Shown piece after piece: positions 13,401-25,649 of a stretch of DNA of 64,000 nucleotides (positions are counted from its first letter, which is position 1; each line of letters opens with the position of its first letter). The position numbers were made by a program, and so were the translations under genes. Source of the DNA: Hydractinia symbiolongicarpus. Its lineage: Eukaryota > Cnidaria > Hydrozoa > Anthoathecata > Hydractiniidae. Under the pieces are notes generated by a model that worked only from the letters and a program-made list of their open reading frames with translations, did not search any database and was not told the origin of the DNA. The stretch lies in assembly GCF_029227915.1 (NCBI RefSeq), contig NC_079880.1:13534001-13598000 (forward strand), written 5' to 3'.

Positions 13401-15858
13401 AAAAATAAATTATATTCTATCCTGAAAAGTGAAAAATTGATATTTAGTAAAAATAGTGAAGTACTAAAAGTCAGGTCGAAAGCACAGATGAACATTCCAG
13501 TTGTTTTGTAAAAGAAAAATGCCCGTGCAAAACTTGAAGAAACATCCATAATCAGACTATGAAATGTTTCCCTAAATCGTTTCCCCAAAATAATAAAACA
13601 TTTGAGAAACATAAACACTGATGCATTAAATGAAAATTAAATATCTCGTCGCATATCTTAAACCTCACAACAACAAACTTAACATAACGCTGACACCAGG
13701 TAGCCGCAAAAATTTTGAAATAAATTTAACAATTTTTTAACGATGAACATAAAAAAATTCTCAGACCACAAAACACGAGGTTATAAATTGACTAATTTTT
13801 CTTCCTGCTGCAATGGTATGGAACTCAAGGTAACAGATGGAAAAACCAAAGTCAAATGAGTGTGAACCACATACCATACAACACCTATACTTAACGTTAA
13901 CAAGTATTCACCCACATTAAAAATAAAACTTTCGAAACAGAAAATCCATGACTTTCCGAAGATGGTTTATGACTTTTTCTAGATTACACGCATTCAATAA
14001 ATATTATTATTTACCCAGAATAGCCTCTTCAGTTCCTAATAGAACTGTAATCAATGATGGTCCTGCGAAGGCATAAAGCTCCAATTTGAGCAACGGAAGG
14101 CGTGCGTTTATAGAAATTTTTATGACTTGAGGTTACCTTGTGAGAATTTACCTTTTGCACAACTGATGGTGTGACATTTGTTTTCTTAACGTCCACTGCT
14201 TCTAGCCCTTGTAATCTTTGCTTCCTTGAATTAAATACTTTTCTTGGCTTGCTAACCTTGTCACATATTTTAGAATGGCGAGCCTAAAAAGTTAGAGGAG
14301 AAATAGGGGAACACAAAGTAGATGATAAAAGCTGTTTGATTTAACTTATATTATAAATCCAGGAAATCTGGCTTTAAATGTGTTCTTTATTTTTTCACAT
14401 ACCAAGTCTATAGTATGGTCCTTACTTCTTCCAATCTATATTAGTCTTACACCATTTCACAATTTTTTAAAACAATAACAAGTTTTGCAAACTCGCACCA
14501 GCTGATTAGAAAATTTTTGTCTTGTAATATATATCCACATTTTTTGTGATTTTTAAGAAAAAAGAAAAAATCTGTAAAATTTCAGCCTATCCATTGTTCT
14601 TATAGTGTCCTTACTTTTCAGGAGTAACCAGCCAGTAGTAACCAGTTTTAATAAAATCGTTCTAGTAAAAAAAAGTTCAGTAAAGCTCTTTTTGCTGAAA
14701 TATCAGTTGCATAAGTGTCTAAACTAAGCATGCTTGTGATTTAAAGCTTACCACAATGATAGTACAACTCAATAAATGTGTTACAAAAACAATTTTAAAA
14801 TTACGTCAGTACTTAAAAAATTGTCATATATATTGACTGCAAAATGACAAATTCTAGTCCTGATAATACAAAAACCCTGGTCAGTTGTATTGGTATGAAT
14901 CGAAGAATGGGTAGGTTGGTAACAAGTTTGCGTTACAGTTTAGCTACACAATAACACTGTTGTCTGTTGGCTTTTAGGAAAAAGATTTTTTTTGAAAAGC
15001 CCATTTATTAAGAAAACAAGGGCAGCAAATGTCAATTCAGGAAATAATCAGCAAAACCCAATAAAGTTTGTAAAAGTTACAAAATTTTAACATCTGATGT
15101 CCGAAAAAAGAAGTTATGCTTAATTAAAGTTGTTGCTGGTACAGTAAACACTTATGTGCAAGAAATTCACAGCGTTTTATTTAAACGTGAAAGAGTATAC
15201 GTCAACTTATTATGTTCTTCTTATAGTATTTACTTTCAAGTTCACCGGTTTTGCCATTCGACATTCTTGCACAAATCGTCATATATATACATCTCAACAA
15301 AGTGACTTACTAATGATTCAAGATTAAACTTTCGTCCACATTTATTGCATTCTTCCAACTGAACTGGCACATACTCTTCTTCATCATCCTCTACAAAAAG
15401 GAAAACATTTCTTCTGGGTTGAGGTCACATTGGTTTTAAAATAAAAAAAAGTATAAAAAGTATGAAAATAACAAGACAGTGCGACTGGGAAAATCTTTTT
15501 ATAACAGAAAAAAGCCTTTTTTCAACTTTACCAAAAATTATTGCTTTTAAAAAGGTAGTCAGCAAATTTCTGGACATAAATTTTTAAGCCTTTTTCCAGT
15601 ATCATTAATAAAAGGGTCTGTAATCAACCATACTTAAAAAACTCCTATTTGATCGTTAGACAAGCATTTAACAGAAGAAAAAAACAACACATTGGATGAG
15701 ATTTTTAAAAGTTTTTATCCATGATTTTTTAGAATGTGGGTACAGCACCGTCCAGGAAGAAATAATAGAAGTAGTATATATATATATTGCCAAAACATCC
15801 TCATCCTACAGGACAAGTTCGAAAACATACCATAATCATCAGAACTGTAGTCAGACAT
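10471..15858 (-). CDS. Zinc finger C2HC domain-containing protein 1 (ZC2HC1A/B type, 8 exons)
   Basis: Exons in coding order: 15858-15831, 15390-15311, 14283-14152, 13282-13010, 12327-12255, 11681-11571, 11279-11159, 10786-10471. Phases close to give 377 aa, somewhat longer than human ZC2HC1A (about 325). Two C2HC fingers are visible: C24/C27/H39/C43, and C124/C127/H139/C143 preceded by the family segment WRRQHEEFIKTIRAA and a PPPPSP run. The C-terminus ends in a zinc ribbon (C351, C354, C366 or C367, C369) closely matching the vertebrate tail (FCHDCGTKYP, CCECG). The middle is basic and Ser/Pro-rich, probably disordered. Exon 4 needs acceptor AAAAAAG|GAC just past a nearer TAG, so that junction is the least certain. 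Molecular function of the family is poorly known. Orthology to A versus B cannot be settled here. Confidence 0.9.
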
Positions 15859-16110
15859 TTTTTATTTAATATTAATTTTCTTTTTTATTTCTAAAAAGAA
15901 AATGTATAAGCATATAATGAAAATTTCCCATCATAACAAAGTCAAATATGTATACATATACAATTTTTTTTTACATTACACAGTTGCTGAAGAGGTGCTG
16001 AACAGTTGCTAAAACATAAACTTATATGTGGTTTATCGTCCCACACTTTCATCAGAGAAAGATCAATCTGCAATAAGTAAATGGCTAGCCAGCTGAACGT
16101 TTAAAAATCA

Positions 16111-16329
16111 AGAGTAAGTTTATGGAGCCTTATACTTTGCAACTATTTTAGAACAATATTAGAACATGTTCAAAAATATAAAATCAGAGTAAGTTTATGG
16201 AGCCTTATACTTTGCAACTATTTTAGAACAATATTAGAACATGTTCAAAAATATAAAATCAGAGTAAGTTTATGGAGCCTTATACTTTGCAACTATTTTA
16301 GAACAATATTAGAACATGTTCAAAAATAT
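16111..16329. repeat. Three-copy 75-bp tandem repeat upstream of ZC2HC1
   Basis: Near-identical 75-bp units start at 16111, 16186 and 16261 with AGAGTAAGTTTATGGAGCC and end CATGTTCAAAAATAT. They lie about 250-470 bp upstream of the ZC2HC1 start codon. High identity suggests recent duplication. Confidence 0.85.
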
Positions 16330-16719
16330 CAGACATAAGGGTTGTTGCGAATGGCGCCTTTTATAAATCAAAAGTGAACATGAATGTATATATCGGATTC
16401 ATTCATAATTAAAAATTATTCAGGTGTGAACGTGTTGTTAAAGTTGTAATTCAGTTTTACCATATATACCAGGAATTTAATTGGTATTTTAATTATACAA
16501 ATATGGCAAATAACATAGTTAAGAGAAGGATTGAGAGGATGATATGCATAAAGCACTGGCGTTATGCAAGCCTATTGCAAAAGAGGTATATATAAACATA
16601 ACCTTAATCAAGTATTGTAATGCAAGTTTGATAATACAACAATAAGTTTCATTATTTCTCCTTGCTTTTATATTTATATATAAAATTTCTTTTTGGTGTA
16701 AAGTTGTTAAATCTTTGCT

Positions 16720-17430
16720 TCTGTTTCCCTCAAAGAAATGGATAAAGGAAGGTCACTTTCCAAAGCTGGTTGAAAATGTGTTTTTACTGAATAGGAGGAA
16801 GTTGAACTGAAAAAGTGTATTGGTGTGGTTTGTGAAAATGGAGTCAGTCCAAAATTAGTGTAGATACGAGTAAGTATTTCATAGTACACCAAACCAACTT
16901 TATTATGCTCATCTTTTTTTCCTTGTTTGTTTTTTATTTATAAAGTTTTCTTTTTATCACAAGTTAGTAAAGCGGTACGTGACAGTCAATGATATCAACA
17001 CACCATTCGTATCAAACCGCCCTGGAAGGACTGGATGAAGTCATTTATGAAGAAAAATTAACTTTCTCTGAAAAAAGTATCAATGATTTGCATTTCCGGA
17101 AAGTCTAATACTGCCAATCCTTTCGTAATTTACAATTTTTTTGACAAGCTAGAAGGGATTTTGAAAGTCATATCCTTCCCTTTTGAGTATTTACAGGATA
17201 TATATTATACTATATGCTTCTTTTCAGGTGATAGGTCCAACAACACAACCAGCGCTCAAGCTATCATTTAGGGCCAGTAAGAAAAACATAACAACGCTGT
17301 TGTTGAAGTTCTTGAACCTTTGATCATATTTCCAGATAAAAACTTTTAGTCCACTTGGAGAGGAGAAAATGGTCTGCCAAACACATTTTATGCTGTCACA
17401 CCAAATAGATGGATGGATACAGTACTGGAA
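16720..17430 (+). pseudogene. Decayed pogo/jerky-like (DDE_1) transposase remnant
   Basis: Frame-shifted coding traces run in order along the plus strand: TEEEEVELKKC-like with ENGVSPK (about 16785-16855), then NTPFVSNRPGRTGW plus MKSFMKK (about 17000-17055), NPFVIYNFFDKLE (about 17115), and EPLIIFPDKNF followed by LPNTFYAVTPNRWMDT (about 17310-17420). The order and motifs (PFxxGRPGxxW, PLIIFP, NTFYAxxxxGWMD) fit pogo/jerky transposases of the Tc1-mariner superfamily. Stops and frameshifts throughout show it is dead. Assignment is from motif memory. Confidence 0.5.
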
Positions 17431-17439
17431 TCAGGACAC

Positions 17440-18330
17440 CTAACATCGTGTATCGCGTATCATGCGCGTTGCGCACGATTTATGATGCTGTCGCGATAGT
17501 AAATTTTTTGGCATCGTGAAGGTCGTGATCCATCGTGGGGTCGATTTTCACGATGCATAGTGACTTTCGCAATCCATATCGCAACCGTCATGATACATCT
17601 TTAAACATTATAACAATTGCGTAATTAATGTCATGAGAGAATAGCGCAATTAAATATGAATAATTGTTTTTTGTTTTTGTTTTAAATCAAAAATATTTTC
17701 GTTGTAAAATCGTTGGATGTATAGACAAAAGATATAGCATTTCTTTCGTGTGCAGAACAATAACATTCGCATAAGTGTTTACAAAATCGGAGATACTTTA
17801 ACAAATAAATTCAATTGTGAATAAAAGATGTTCGTGTGCTAAAACAATAGAGACACGAAGGGTAATTAACTTTTTAAACATTTTTTTGTGTTAATCCCTT
17901 ACCAAAATGCTGATAGACCAATGTTGTTGCTTTATGAAATTGAAGATTGGGAGTCAGTAAATGTGCAAAAACACACTCTACCGTAAACGTTAAATTGATG
18001 TTTCCAGTCCCTTAAAGTCAAACTTCTCAAAGTTGACTGATGGGGTAAAATTTTGTGTCACTGGGGTTAAATAAAACAAACTTTAGAGCATTATTTAACA
18101 GGTATTTATCAAAAGCATGGGAAGATTTTTCCTTTTGACAGAAACGCAAATGACAAGAGTCCAGGCTATTGCAGACTATTATATTCCAACCAACAGCAAT
18201 GCCCACAGCATCATATAATTAATCATAGAGCAGGAGCATACTAGAATGCTAAAAGCAAAGAAGAAAACTCTGGAAAACAACCCTTAAAGAAAGCCTTCAA
18301 GATATACAAAATCAACTTGGGAATATTTGT
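17440..18330. other. Spacer with an ATCGTG-rich repeat segment
   Basis: About 17440-17610 is locally rich in ATCGTG/CACGAT motifs (including a TGCGCGTTGCGCA palindrome) and resembles the segment at about 22495-22560. The rest is AT-rich with no recognised gene. Confidence 0.4.
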
Positions 18331-18599
18331 AGCAAATGGTGGCGAATGAGGAAAGTAATCAATGTTTTATTCTTTTTCAGATGATGAAAAAACCAAGATC
18401 CCTGCAAAATCTCCAAATATCCTTCTGGAAAAAAAAACGTAAGGTGTTCTTAATGCTGTGATAATTGGCACTATACACTGTGGAGCAGAAATGATTTTGA
18501 AATAGGCAATGATATGTTCTTCTGTAATGAATACCTTAAGTAAATGTATCTTGCTATATATAATTATTGTTAAACTACATATACTTGTTGATATATACA

Positions 18600-18690
18600 T
18601 TTAAGTCAATATTATTAGGTAATGATAGTTCAGTGTGATGGCTGTGATAATTGGCAATATACCCTGTGCACCAGTAATAATAAAAACCAT
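18600..18690 (+). pseudogene. PHD-finger-like Cys fragment, possible transposase C-terminus
   Basis: The plus frame reads IVQCDGCDNWQYTLCTS near 18625-18665, resembling the second half of a PHD finger (CDxCDxWxHxxC) with the usual His missing. A partial echo lies at about 18450-18490. Some animal pogo/jerky transposases end in a PHD finger, so this may belong to the remnant at 16720-17430. No open gene is present. Confidence 0.3.
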
Positions 18691-18699
18691 GCACAACCT

Positions 18700-20150
18700 G
18701 GGTCTCCAATAAAAGTCCTTTGAAATTTACCGTTCATAGAGAATTTTCTTTTGCTCTGGTAGCAAGAAGTCATCTCTCCTGGCCATAACAGTCAGCAATA
18801 GGGTCACATGTCGATAAAAAGACTGGAGCTAGTTTGAAAATTTTTAACAAAAAAGGTCGAAGATAGCCAAGATGGTGGTTGAGCGAGAAGAAACAAAAAA
18901 AATTAAAAAGCAATGTGGAGTCATATGAAGTTTTAACAAGAAAGTGGATATATCATTTAGAATTTGACATGCAAATCTTTGAGGCGAGTCAAAGTTGTAA
19001 AAGTACTTCAAAATTCCTTTAACAAAAAAACATCTATATTACATACAATACTATTGAGGTGATAATTTGGGGAATATATACATTTCTTCTTATGCTTAGA
19101 GGACTAAAAAGTGATTTAGGATTGAATTTAAAGGTTTCCATGTAAAGATTTATACTGTATACATCATGAAATTAAATCATAAAATTAGGATAAATTGATT
19201 GATTGCTTTGATTTTCACTTGCTGCAACTCGCTTTGGCTGCGATAATTTTGTTTATAAAAAGGGATGATTGCTCTTTCTAAATAACATCAAATCACAGCA
19301 AGTATAGTGGTTTGCTCACCTTAAGATCAGTAATACGAAGGGCATATACACTAGGATATAATTTCCGGGGTCTGGCAATGTTTAAAGGAAATCCAAGGTA
19401 TAAAATGATGTTGGACTTATATTATTGAGCTTAAAAAGTTAGCTAAGTCTTTTTAAATTTTTTAAAAAGCTCTTTTCGTTCTTAAGATATTCACATTTAA
19501 GGAATTTCAGATTTAATTATGCTGCATGAATTGTGATGTCATAATTCAGTAATAGCAAATTTAGAAATTTTCTTTCATCAGTAAATTTAGACCTGTTAAG
19601 GGGTGTGCATTCAAACTTTATCAATGCATAGATATTATAAAGGTTAATTAATTAGCATAAATTTTTTGCCAAAATGACACTCGCTTGCTTGTCCCAGGCC
19701 TCTTAATTTTTTGCTGACGAACTCATAACTTAGCTAACTAACAAATAGTCAGAGGCAAGTGATTATTTCAATACATAGAGGCTTAAGAAATGTGTTTTAC
19801 ATAAGCGTTTAAATATATTGAAGTCAACAGAGGCAAGTTCATGATGTTGGTGTATATTCTGGAAGCTATACTCCAAGAAAGAATAGACATATAACAAATT
19901 GATTTCAGTCGAAAATATAGGAAGTTCTTACCAGAGGTTTATTGAGAAGCAATTTCCCCCTTGTTACAGAAGTTGACCTTTGATATTTCAGATTGAAAAA
20001 ATGTTGAATGCTTAAAGGAGAGGTACCGTTTTAAGTTCGATATATAAGGTCGCAATGGACAGAAGGGCATTTTCAAGAAAACGAAGAAAGGGTATGTACA
20101 GCTAGTATATCACTATTTATTTACATCTAATAAACTCCTTCTTAGCCTTA
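18700..20150. other. Intergenic AT-rich spacer; nothing recognised
   Basis: No gene, RNA or clear element was identified in this stretch. Confidence 0.45.
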
Positions 20151-20154
20151 CTCC

Positions 20155-20400
20155 CGACTAAAGCCAGCTAGCATAAGACTGCTGACTTAGCTGGAATAAT
20201 ATTAAAACTTAGATAGCATATATAGCTATAGCTAGTAGCTATCGCTACTTTAAGAAGAGTTAGCTAACTCCCATAAAAAAAAAAAAAACAGTGCCATTAA
20301 ACTAGCATAAAATTTACAACTTAGCTGGGATAAAACTATCAATTTTGCTAGCATAAAATTAACTATTTTAGCTGGTATAAAATCAGCAAAATATAGTACT
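20155..20400. repeat. TTAGCTGG/GCTAGCATAAAA-type degenerate repeat
   Basis: Irregular repetition of GCTAGCATAA, TTAGCTGG and ATAAAATTA motifs, with an AGCTATAGCTAGTAGCTA palindromic stretch near 20220. Non-coding. Confidence 0.45.
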
Positions 20401-20639
20401 GGAAAAAGGTTGTTTTGTGACGTACGGAGTGTGGTTTCTACACGGAGTAATACTCCGTATAGCTGCGATACAGAGTTTGGTTTAGCTATACGGAGTCTGC
20501 CAACGAATGTTCTTAAAGTGGAAATATTGCAATATATGACAGTTTAAAACTATTTCTGAAAAAAAATGAAAAATAATCACCATAAAGAACAAGTTAAAAA
20601 AACAAGCACGTCATTTTCCTACTTTTTATCCATCGTAAA

Positions 20640-20998
20640 CATACAAGGTATATTGTAGTTATATGGAGTGTGGGAACATTATAGTTTGATTGCAAAAAAA
20701 TGATTATGGCATACAGATTGTGAGATACCGGGAGTATGTTATGCAGAATTCACTATTGGGAGTATGCAGAATTTACTATAAGGAGTATGCCATCGGACTG
20801 TGACATGCTTCATATACTAAGTATGCTATACTGAGTGTGACAGGCTATGTATATGGAATGTGAGATGCTTAGTATACGGAGTGTGACATGCTTAGTATAC
20901 AGAGTATGACATGCTTAATATACGAAGTATGCTATACGGAGTGTGACAGGCTTAGTATACGGAGTGTGCTATGCTAAGTATGCGGAGTGTGAAATGTT
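20640..20998. repeat. About 23-bp minisatellite (TACGGAGTGTGACATGCTTAG type)
   Basis: Imperfect units of about 23 bp are repeated head to tail, clearest at 20860-20998, with consensus near ATGCTTAGTATACGGAGTG. Flanking sequence at 20440-20510 contains related ACGGAGT motifs. It is followed at about 21020-21055 by a CA/CG-rich alternating purine-pyrimidine tract. Confidence 0.7.
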
Positions 20999-20999
20999 T

Positions 21000-22225
21000 C
21001 AGGGAATTCAATGAGACGCGTGCGATTGCACGCACGCGCACGCACCCACACACACGTAACGGCTATTAAGGCGTGCGAATCAACGAACGCGCTTATTACG
21101 CTCTTTACTTGCGTAAAATAACAAATATTAACGAAGGAATTATAAAAGTCGATTTTCTACAGCGCAGTTAATGTCGCCGCTTAAGGCTCTGCTTTAAGCA
21201 TTTAACTATTAAAAACTGTATTCCAAAAATCAACCATTTTACATCCACAGCTTCAACTGTATCATTAAAAACAGCGTATAATCACTTGTGGTTAAATTAA
21301 ATTTTTTTAAAAAGTTAATTAAATGTATGTTGAACATTTTTTTTAAAAATTAAATTTAATTTAAAATAAAACCTCAATAAAGAAAAAATGACTCCCATTT
21401 TTACCATTGTTATAGATAATAGATAACCTACAGAGAAAATATAACCCTGGGAACAAGGTTGGGGATAAATAGCACTACAAACAAAATGACAGACCATTTC
21501 AATAGTGCAACGTGTAGCACGTGTCAGCGTCTCTTTGTCCACTGTTTAAATTTAATTATAGGGTATATTTACCTATTATAAATTACTTTCTACAACGAAC
21601 CAAGGTGTTTTGTTAATATATTTAGCACTTTTACACCACTTAAAGAAAACTCATGGGACTGATAAGAGTGAAATAAACCAGGAAAAAAATCGGGAAAACG
21701 CACAAGGAAATTTTCTAAAATAGATTTACGCGTGTGATGTGTAGCACGCGTGTTGTTTTCTTCATGGAATTCCCTGTGTTTGGTAGGAACAGAATTCAAT
21801 GTATTGTTAATGAGTTAAGGTTTACAATGGCTGGTATAAAAGTACACGATTTTAAAGTTACATAATAAAAAGTCATTGATTGTATGGTTAGTTTTATTGC
21901 ATACAGAAATATACAAAACAAAGTTATAAATCCTAGAATGAATATAATGGAAGCCATAAAAATAAACTTTACACAAAACGCAAATAGTAAACTACATCAT
22001 ACAGTTGGACTGCCGGTAATTGAACACCTGTTAACTCGAACTTTTATTAGCTGGAACTGTTATCTACGGAATTGGTACTCTGCATTCTTGCCTCATGCTT
22101 TAGACGTTTTTCTTCTTACACAAATTATTTGCTTGTTTTAGGCACAATTTTCTAAACTAGAATAGCTCAGAGTAATTTTTTAATAAGAATGCTTAGTTTA
22201 GACTTCGACGTTCATGCTGCATTCG
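21000..22225. other. Intergenic; no gene recognised
   Basis: Contains the alternating GCACGCACGC/CACACACACG tract (about 21030-21055), a dispersed-repeat end CCCTGGGAACAAGG near 21447, and otherwise AT-rich sequence. Short open frames here look like chance. Confidence 0.4.
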
Positions 22226-22230
22226 CTAAT

Positions 22231-22440
22231 TTCTAGCCAAACCAGTCTCGGCATTATACTCTTAAAGCTGTCTGCGCCGCTCACAGCTTTGAGATATTTG
22301 AATATTTCCGTCTATACAGAGTAAACATGTCGCTATACGAAGTTATACTCCAACGCATACCTATATGGAGCCGTACTCCGTATAGCTGCACACTCCGAAT
22401 GGAACAGTGTAACATATCGAGCGCACAACGTGAGCGGACT
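22231..22440. repeat. Duplicated segment, copy 1
   Basis: Starts CTAGCCAAACCAGTCTCG, includes ACTCCGTATAGCTGCACAC and ends in a GCGCACAACGT-like string. A close copy is at 22788-22978. Both share the ACTCCGTATAG motif family with the minisatellite near 20.4-21.0 kb. Confidence 0.7.
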
Positions 22441-22787
22441 CCCTCGATACGCGATGTACAGCATTTATAATAATAAAAAAAGATTAAAATAAATTGTCAC
22501 GATCTATCCATAATCTAGTATCGTGCAAAATCCATCTCGATGTGTCGCGATGGTAGGTGATAATGAGAATAAAGAAAAAAGTTTTTTTAATGAGAATAAA
22601 GAGAAAGCTCTTTTTTTTTTCAAACACATCTCTGCTTTATCATTTTTTTTATTTTAAATAAGTGTATATTGTAAGAAAATTTTTAACTTTCGTATTTATT
22701 AAAGTAATTCTAAGCATTACTTTTTAACATATTTTTTTCCTTTTAAAATGCAATCTAAAAAACCATTTCTATGTAACCTTTCAATGT

Positions 22788-22978
22788 CTAGCCAAACCAG
22801 TCTCAGCATTATACTCTCAAAGCTCACGGCTTTGAGATATTTAAATATTTCCGTCTATACGGAGTAAACATGTCGCTATACGAAGTTATACTCCAAATAC
22901 GCATACCTATACGGAGCCGTACTCCGTATAGCTGCACACTCCGAATGGAACAGTGTAACATATCGAGTGCACAACGTA
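22788..22978. repeat. Duplicated segment, copy 2
   Basis: Near-identical to 22231-22440, with a small internal deletion around the CTGTCTGCGCCGCT region and a short insertion (AATACGC). The downstream string AAAATGCAATCTAAAAAACC also occurs on both sides (about 22745 and 22992), so the duplication unit is larger than the segment itself. Confidence 0.7.
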
Positions 22979-23181
22979 CTTTTTTTTCCTTTTAAAATGC
23001 AATCTAAAAAACCTTTTCTATCACCTTTCTTCCTTCTTAAATTTTTAAAATGTGATCTAAAACTAGTAGGAATGTCACCTCACATAGCTTGTTCTAGCTA
23101 CAACTGTCCACATTAAAAAAAATCCTTATTGGGAAATCTTATAATTTCTAAACCAGGAAATAATTTCCCGATAAAGAAATA

Positions 23182-23757
23182 AAGCCGCAATCAAAAATAT
23201 GTTATGTTCGCGTCCTCCGACTGACTCACTATTGGTAATAAAAACCCGGGTCGGTAAGTCAGAAAAAAAACAGAAATTTTTTTCCAATCCAAATGCAAAA
23301 AAAGGTCATGAAATTTGGGTTACCACAACTCTTAATTAGCATGAACGATTTCATATTTTTCTCAAATATATTTTGGGACTTACTTACAGTCATTGTTTAG
23401 AAAAAAAGAAGAGAAAATTCGTCTCACAAGAATTCATTGGTGCGGCAATTTCATATGGCCATGTTTTAGTAATTAAGATAATTTTATGTGACCGACATCA
23501 ATAGTGTGATACGGGTTCAACCTTGCAATTCCTGTAGAAATTAATTCGTTTAGGGTACTCCTGTGTTACTGACATTTTACGGGGCGGCGAAAAAGGGTCT
23601 GCAAACGATGTCGAGTGACGCTATACTTTTTTGGCCCTGAGAACGAATTTACTTGCTCCAATCTAAAAATTCCGGAAAAAAATCCGGCGACAGACCGGCG
23701 GACTCATATTTGCAGGGTCTTGAGGACGCGAACATAACATATTTTTGATGGGGCTTA
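23182..23757. mobile_element. MITE with about 28-bp near-perfect terminal inverted repeats
   Basis: ATCAAAAATATGTTATGTTC continuing to GCGTCCTC (23190-23217) is repeated in inverse orientation at 23722-23749. Weaker matching (AAGCC) extends the ends to about 23182 and 23757. The interior is non-coding. No target duplication was resolved and the superfamily is unknown. Confidence 0.7.
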
Positions 23758-24572
23758 ACCTTCTTTAACCTTTTTTAGTATTTTCTGATATATTAGGTTC
23801 TGACCCATGCATTTTCTGATATTCTAGGTTCTACAAAACATGTCACTGGCCCATGCAATACTCCGTCCGGAACACGCTGCGGTACTGCTAATGCAGAAAG
23901 CCCCAGGATATGTTTCACCAAATTTAATTTGGTGAAACATAATTAGTAAACTTTTTTCGCTTTGGTAAAGATGAAACCATTTGATCGATTACCATGGAGC
24001 ACGTAGGAACTTGTTTTTTTATACGATTCAACCGAAAAGGGCATGTGAAATATTCCGCTTGTGACCCTGTCCCCTCCGCTCCACAACACTTTCTATATTG
24101 ATTGCTTTTACAAGCATGAGTACTGTTTCAACTACTTGGACCTATAACTATTTGTTGAGAAAATTTTGAAGATAAAAAAACAATCCTTTTATCACAAACA
24201 ATAGGACACAAGACAGAGCTAACAACAAAGAAAAGGGAATAAAAAAATGTTAGCATACATTTTTCAGCTAACTATAGAATACCCCCATAAAAAAAATTAG
24301 GGGCTGTTTATATGAGAGGCGGGACGGGACGAATGCCGGGACGGGACGTTTGCCGGGATCCTGCTCTCATTGATAATTAAACTTAAAATCACTTTGCGTT
24401 TATATGGAAAATTTTTGTCCCGGGACAATTTCGTCCCGTCCCGGCTGAGCGGGATCCCGCTTGAGCTAAGCGGGATCCCGGCTTAGGCGGGACGTTTTTT
24501 TCCATATAAACACATTGTCCCGGGACAAACGAGGTAATATTTGCATATTTCAATAGAAAGAAAAAAACAAAC

Positions 24573-25649
24573 ATGGCTGCTAAACGTGCACTTGTTAAGA
24601 AGCCAACAGATGTTCCAACCAAGAAAAAGTGTTTTAGATTCAATGATGAAATGGTTTTTAACCTCATTAACTGTCTATTAGATTATAAAGCAAAGTGTGA
24701 GTTTGAGAACATTGATTTTGATGCAGACAAACCAATGCAATACAAAGTCATTCAAACTGAGTTGGCAAAATTATATCAAAATGAAGAAGAAGTGTTTGGG
24801 CCAGTGGAGGATACCTCCACTGAGCTCTCCCAAGAAAATGTTAGGGAAATGAAAAAAATGATAGCAAGAGGCTACCAAAGAGTGTTAGAAAAAATAAAAG
24901 ATTTATGGCAGGGATTTTCTAAAGCAGCAATTAGTGGCACGCGTAGTGGCTGTGGCAGATTAGTGTATGAACACTATGACAGTTTGAAGCTCCTTTGGAG
25001 TGGAAGTGCAAACACAGAGCCCCTACCCAATGGCATTGATAGTGCTGATGTGAATCAAACAAAATCAAGTAATGAAATGTTATCTGACCATGATGATCCA
25101 ACTGCAAATATTAATAGTGTTGACAGTGGTGAATATGAAGATCAGGCAGATGACGATAATTTGAGCTTGTCATCAAGTGATCAGTCAGTCTCGAAAAATT
25201 CACTCATTGTTACTTCCACACCAAAAACTGCATCAGCAGTGCCAAAACTTATTGATAATAAAAGAAAACAACTTGAGAGAAAGTTGTCATCTGCTCAGCG
25301 TGATACCTTACTGTTGAGAGAAGCAAAAGAAGAAAGATTTGATCGTAAAGAGCTCCAAGAGATGATTAAAAATTCTAATGAGTCCTTTACAGCTGCACTT
25401 AATAATATAAGCCAGGCTATGTTGCAAATTAGCGAAACTATGTCACACTCCATGCAGCTGATGGCACAATCATTCAGCCAGCAAGCAGGTCCAAGCTCAC
25501 AAAATTATGAAAGCTATGGTAGACGTCACCATTTTCAGCATATAAATCCAAATTGTAATGTCGTCTCAAGCATCGTAACCCAAAACAACAACATAAGTCC
25601 CAACGATCCCAGTGGCGGTGGTTATTATCAATCATTAATGAGGGAATGA
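24573..25649 (+). CDS. Harbinger-associated Myb/SANT-like DNA-binding protein
   Basis: Single 358-aa frame starting MAAKRALVKK. A basic lead is followed by a Myb/SANT-like (MADF-like) trihelix region at about residues 20-145 (FNDEMVFNLINCLLDYK, then IKDLWQGF). The middle is acidic and Ser-rich (about 160-215). A charged helix (about 225-275) and a Met/Gln-rich tail (about 276-305) suggest coiled-coil oligomerisation. In PIF/Harbinger elements this protein binds the terminal repeats and brings the transposase to them and to the nucleus. It faces the transposase gene within the same terminal repeats. The frame looks undamaged. Confidence 0.85.
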   Translation: MAAKRALVKKPTDVPTKKKCFRFNDEMVFNLINCLLDYKAKCEFENIDFDADKPMQYKVIQTELAKLYQNEEEVFGPVEDTSTELSQENVREMKKMIARGYQRVLEKIKDLWQGFSKAAISGTRSGCGRLVYEHYDSLKLLWSGSANTEPLPNGIDSADVNQTKSSNEMLSDHDDPTANINSVDSGEYEDQADDDNLSLSSSDQSVSKNSLIVTSTPKTASAVPKLIDNKRKQLERKLSSAQRDTLLLREAKEERFDRKELQEMIKNSNESFTAALNNISQAMLQISETMSHSMQLMAQSFSQQAGPSSQNYESYGRRHHFQHINPNCNVVSSIVTQNNNISPNDPSGGGYYQSLMRE

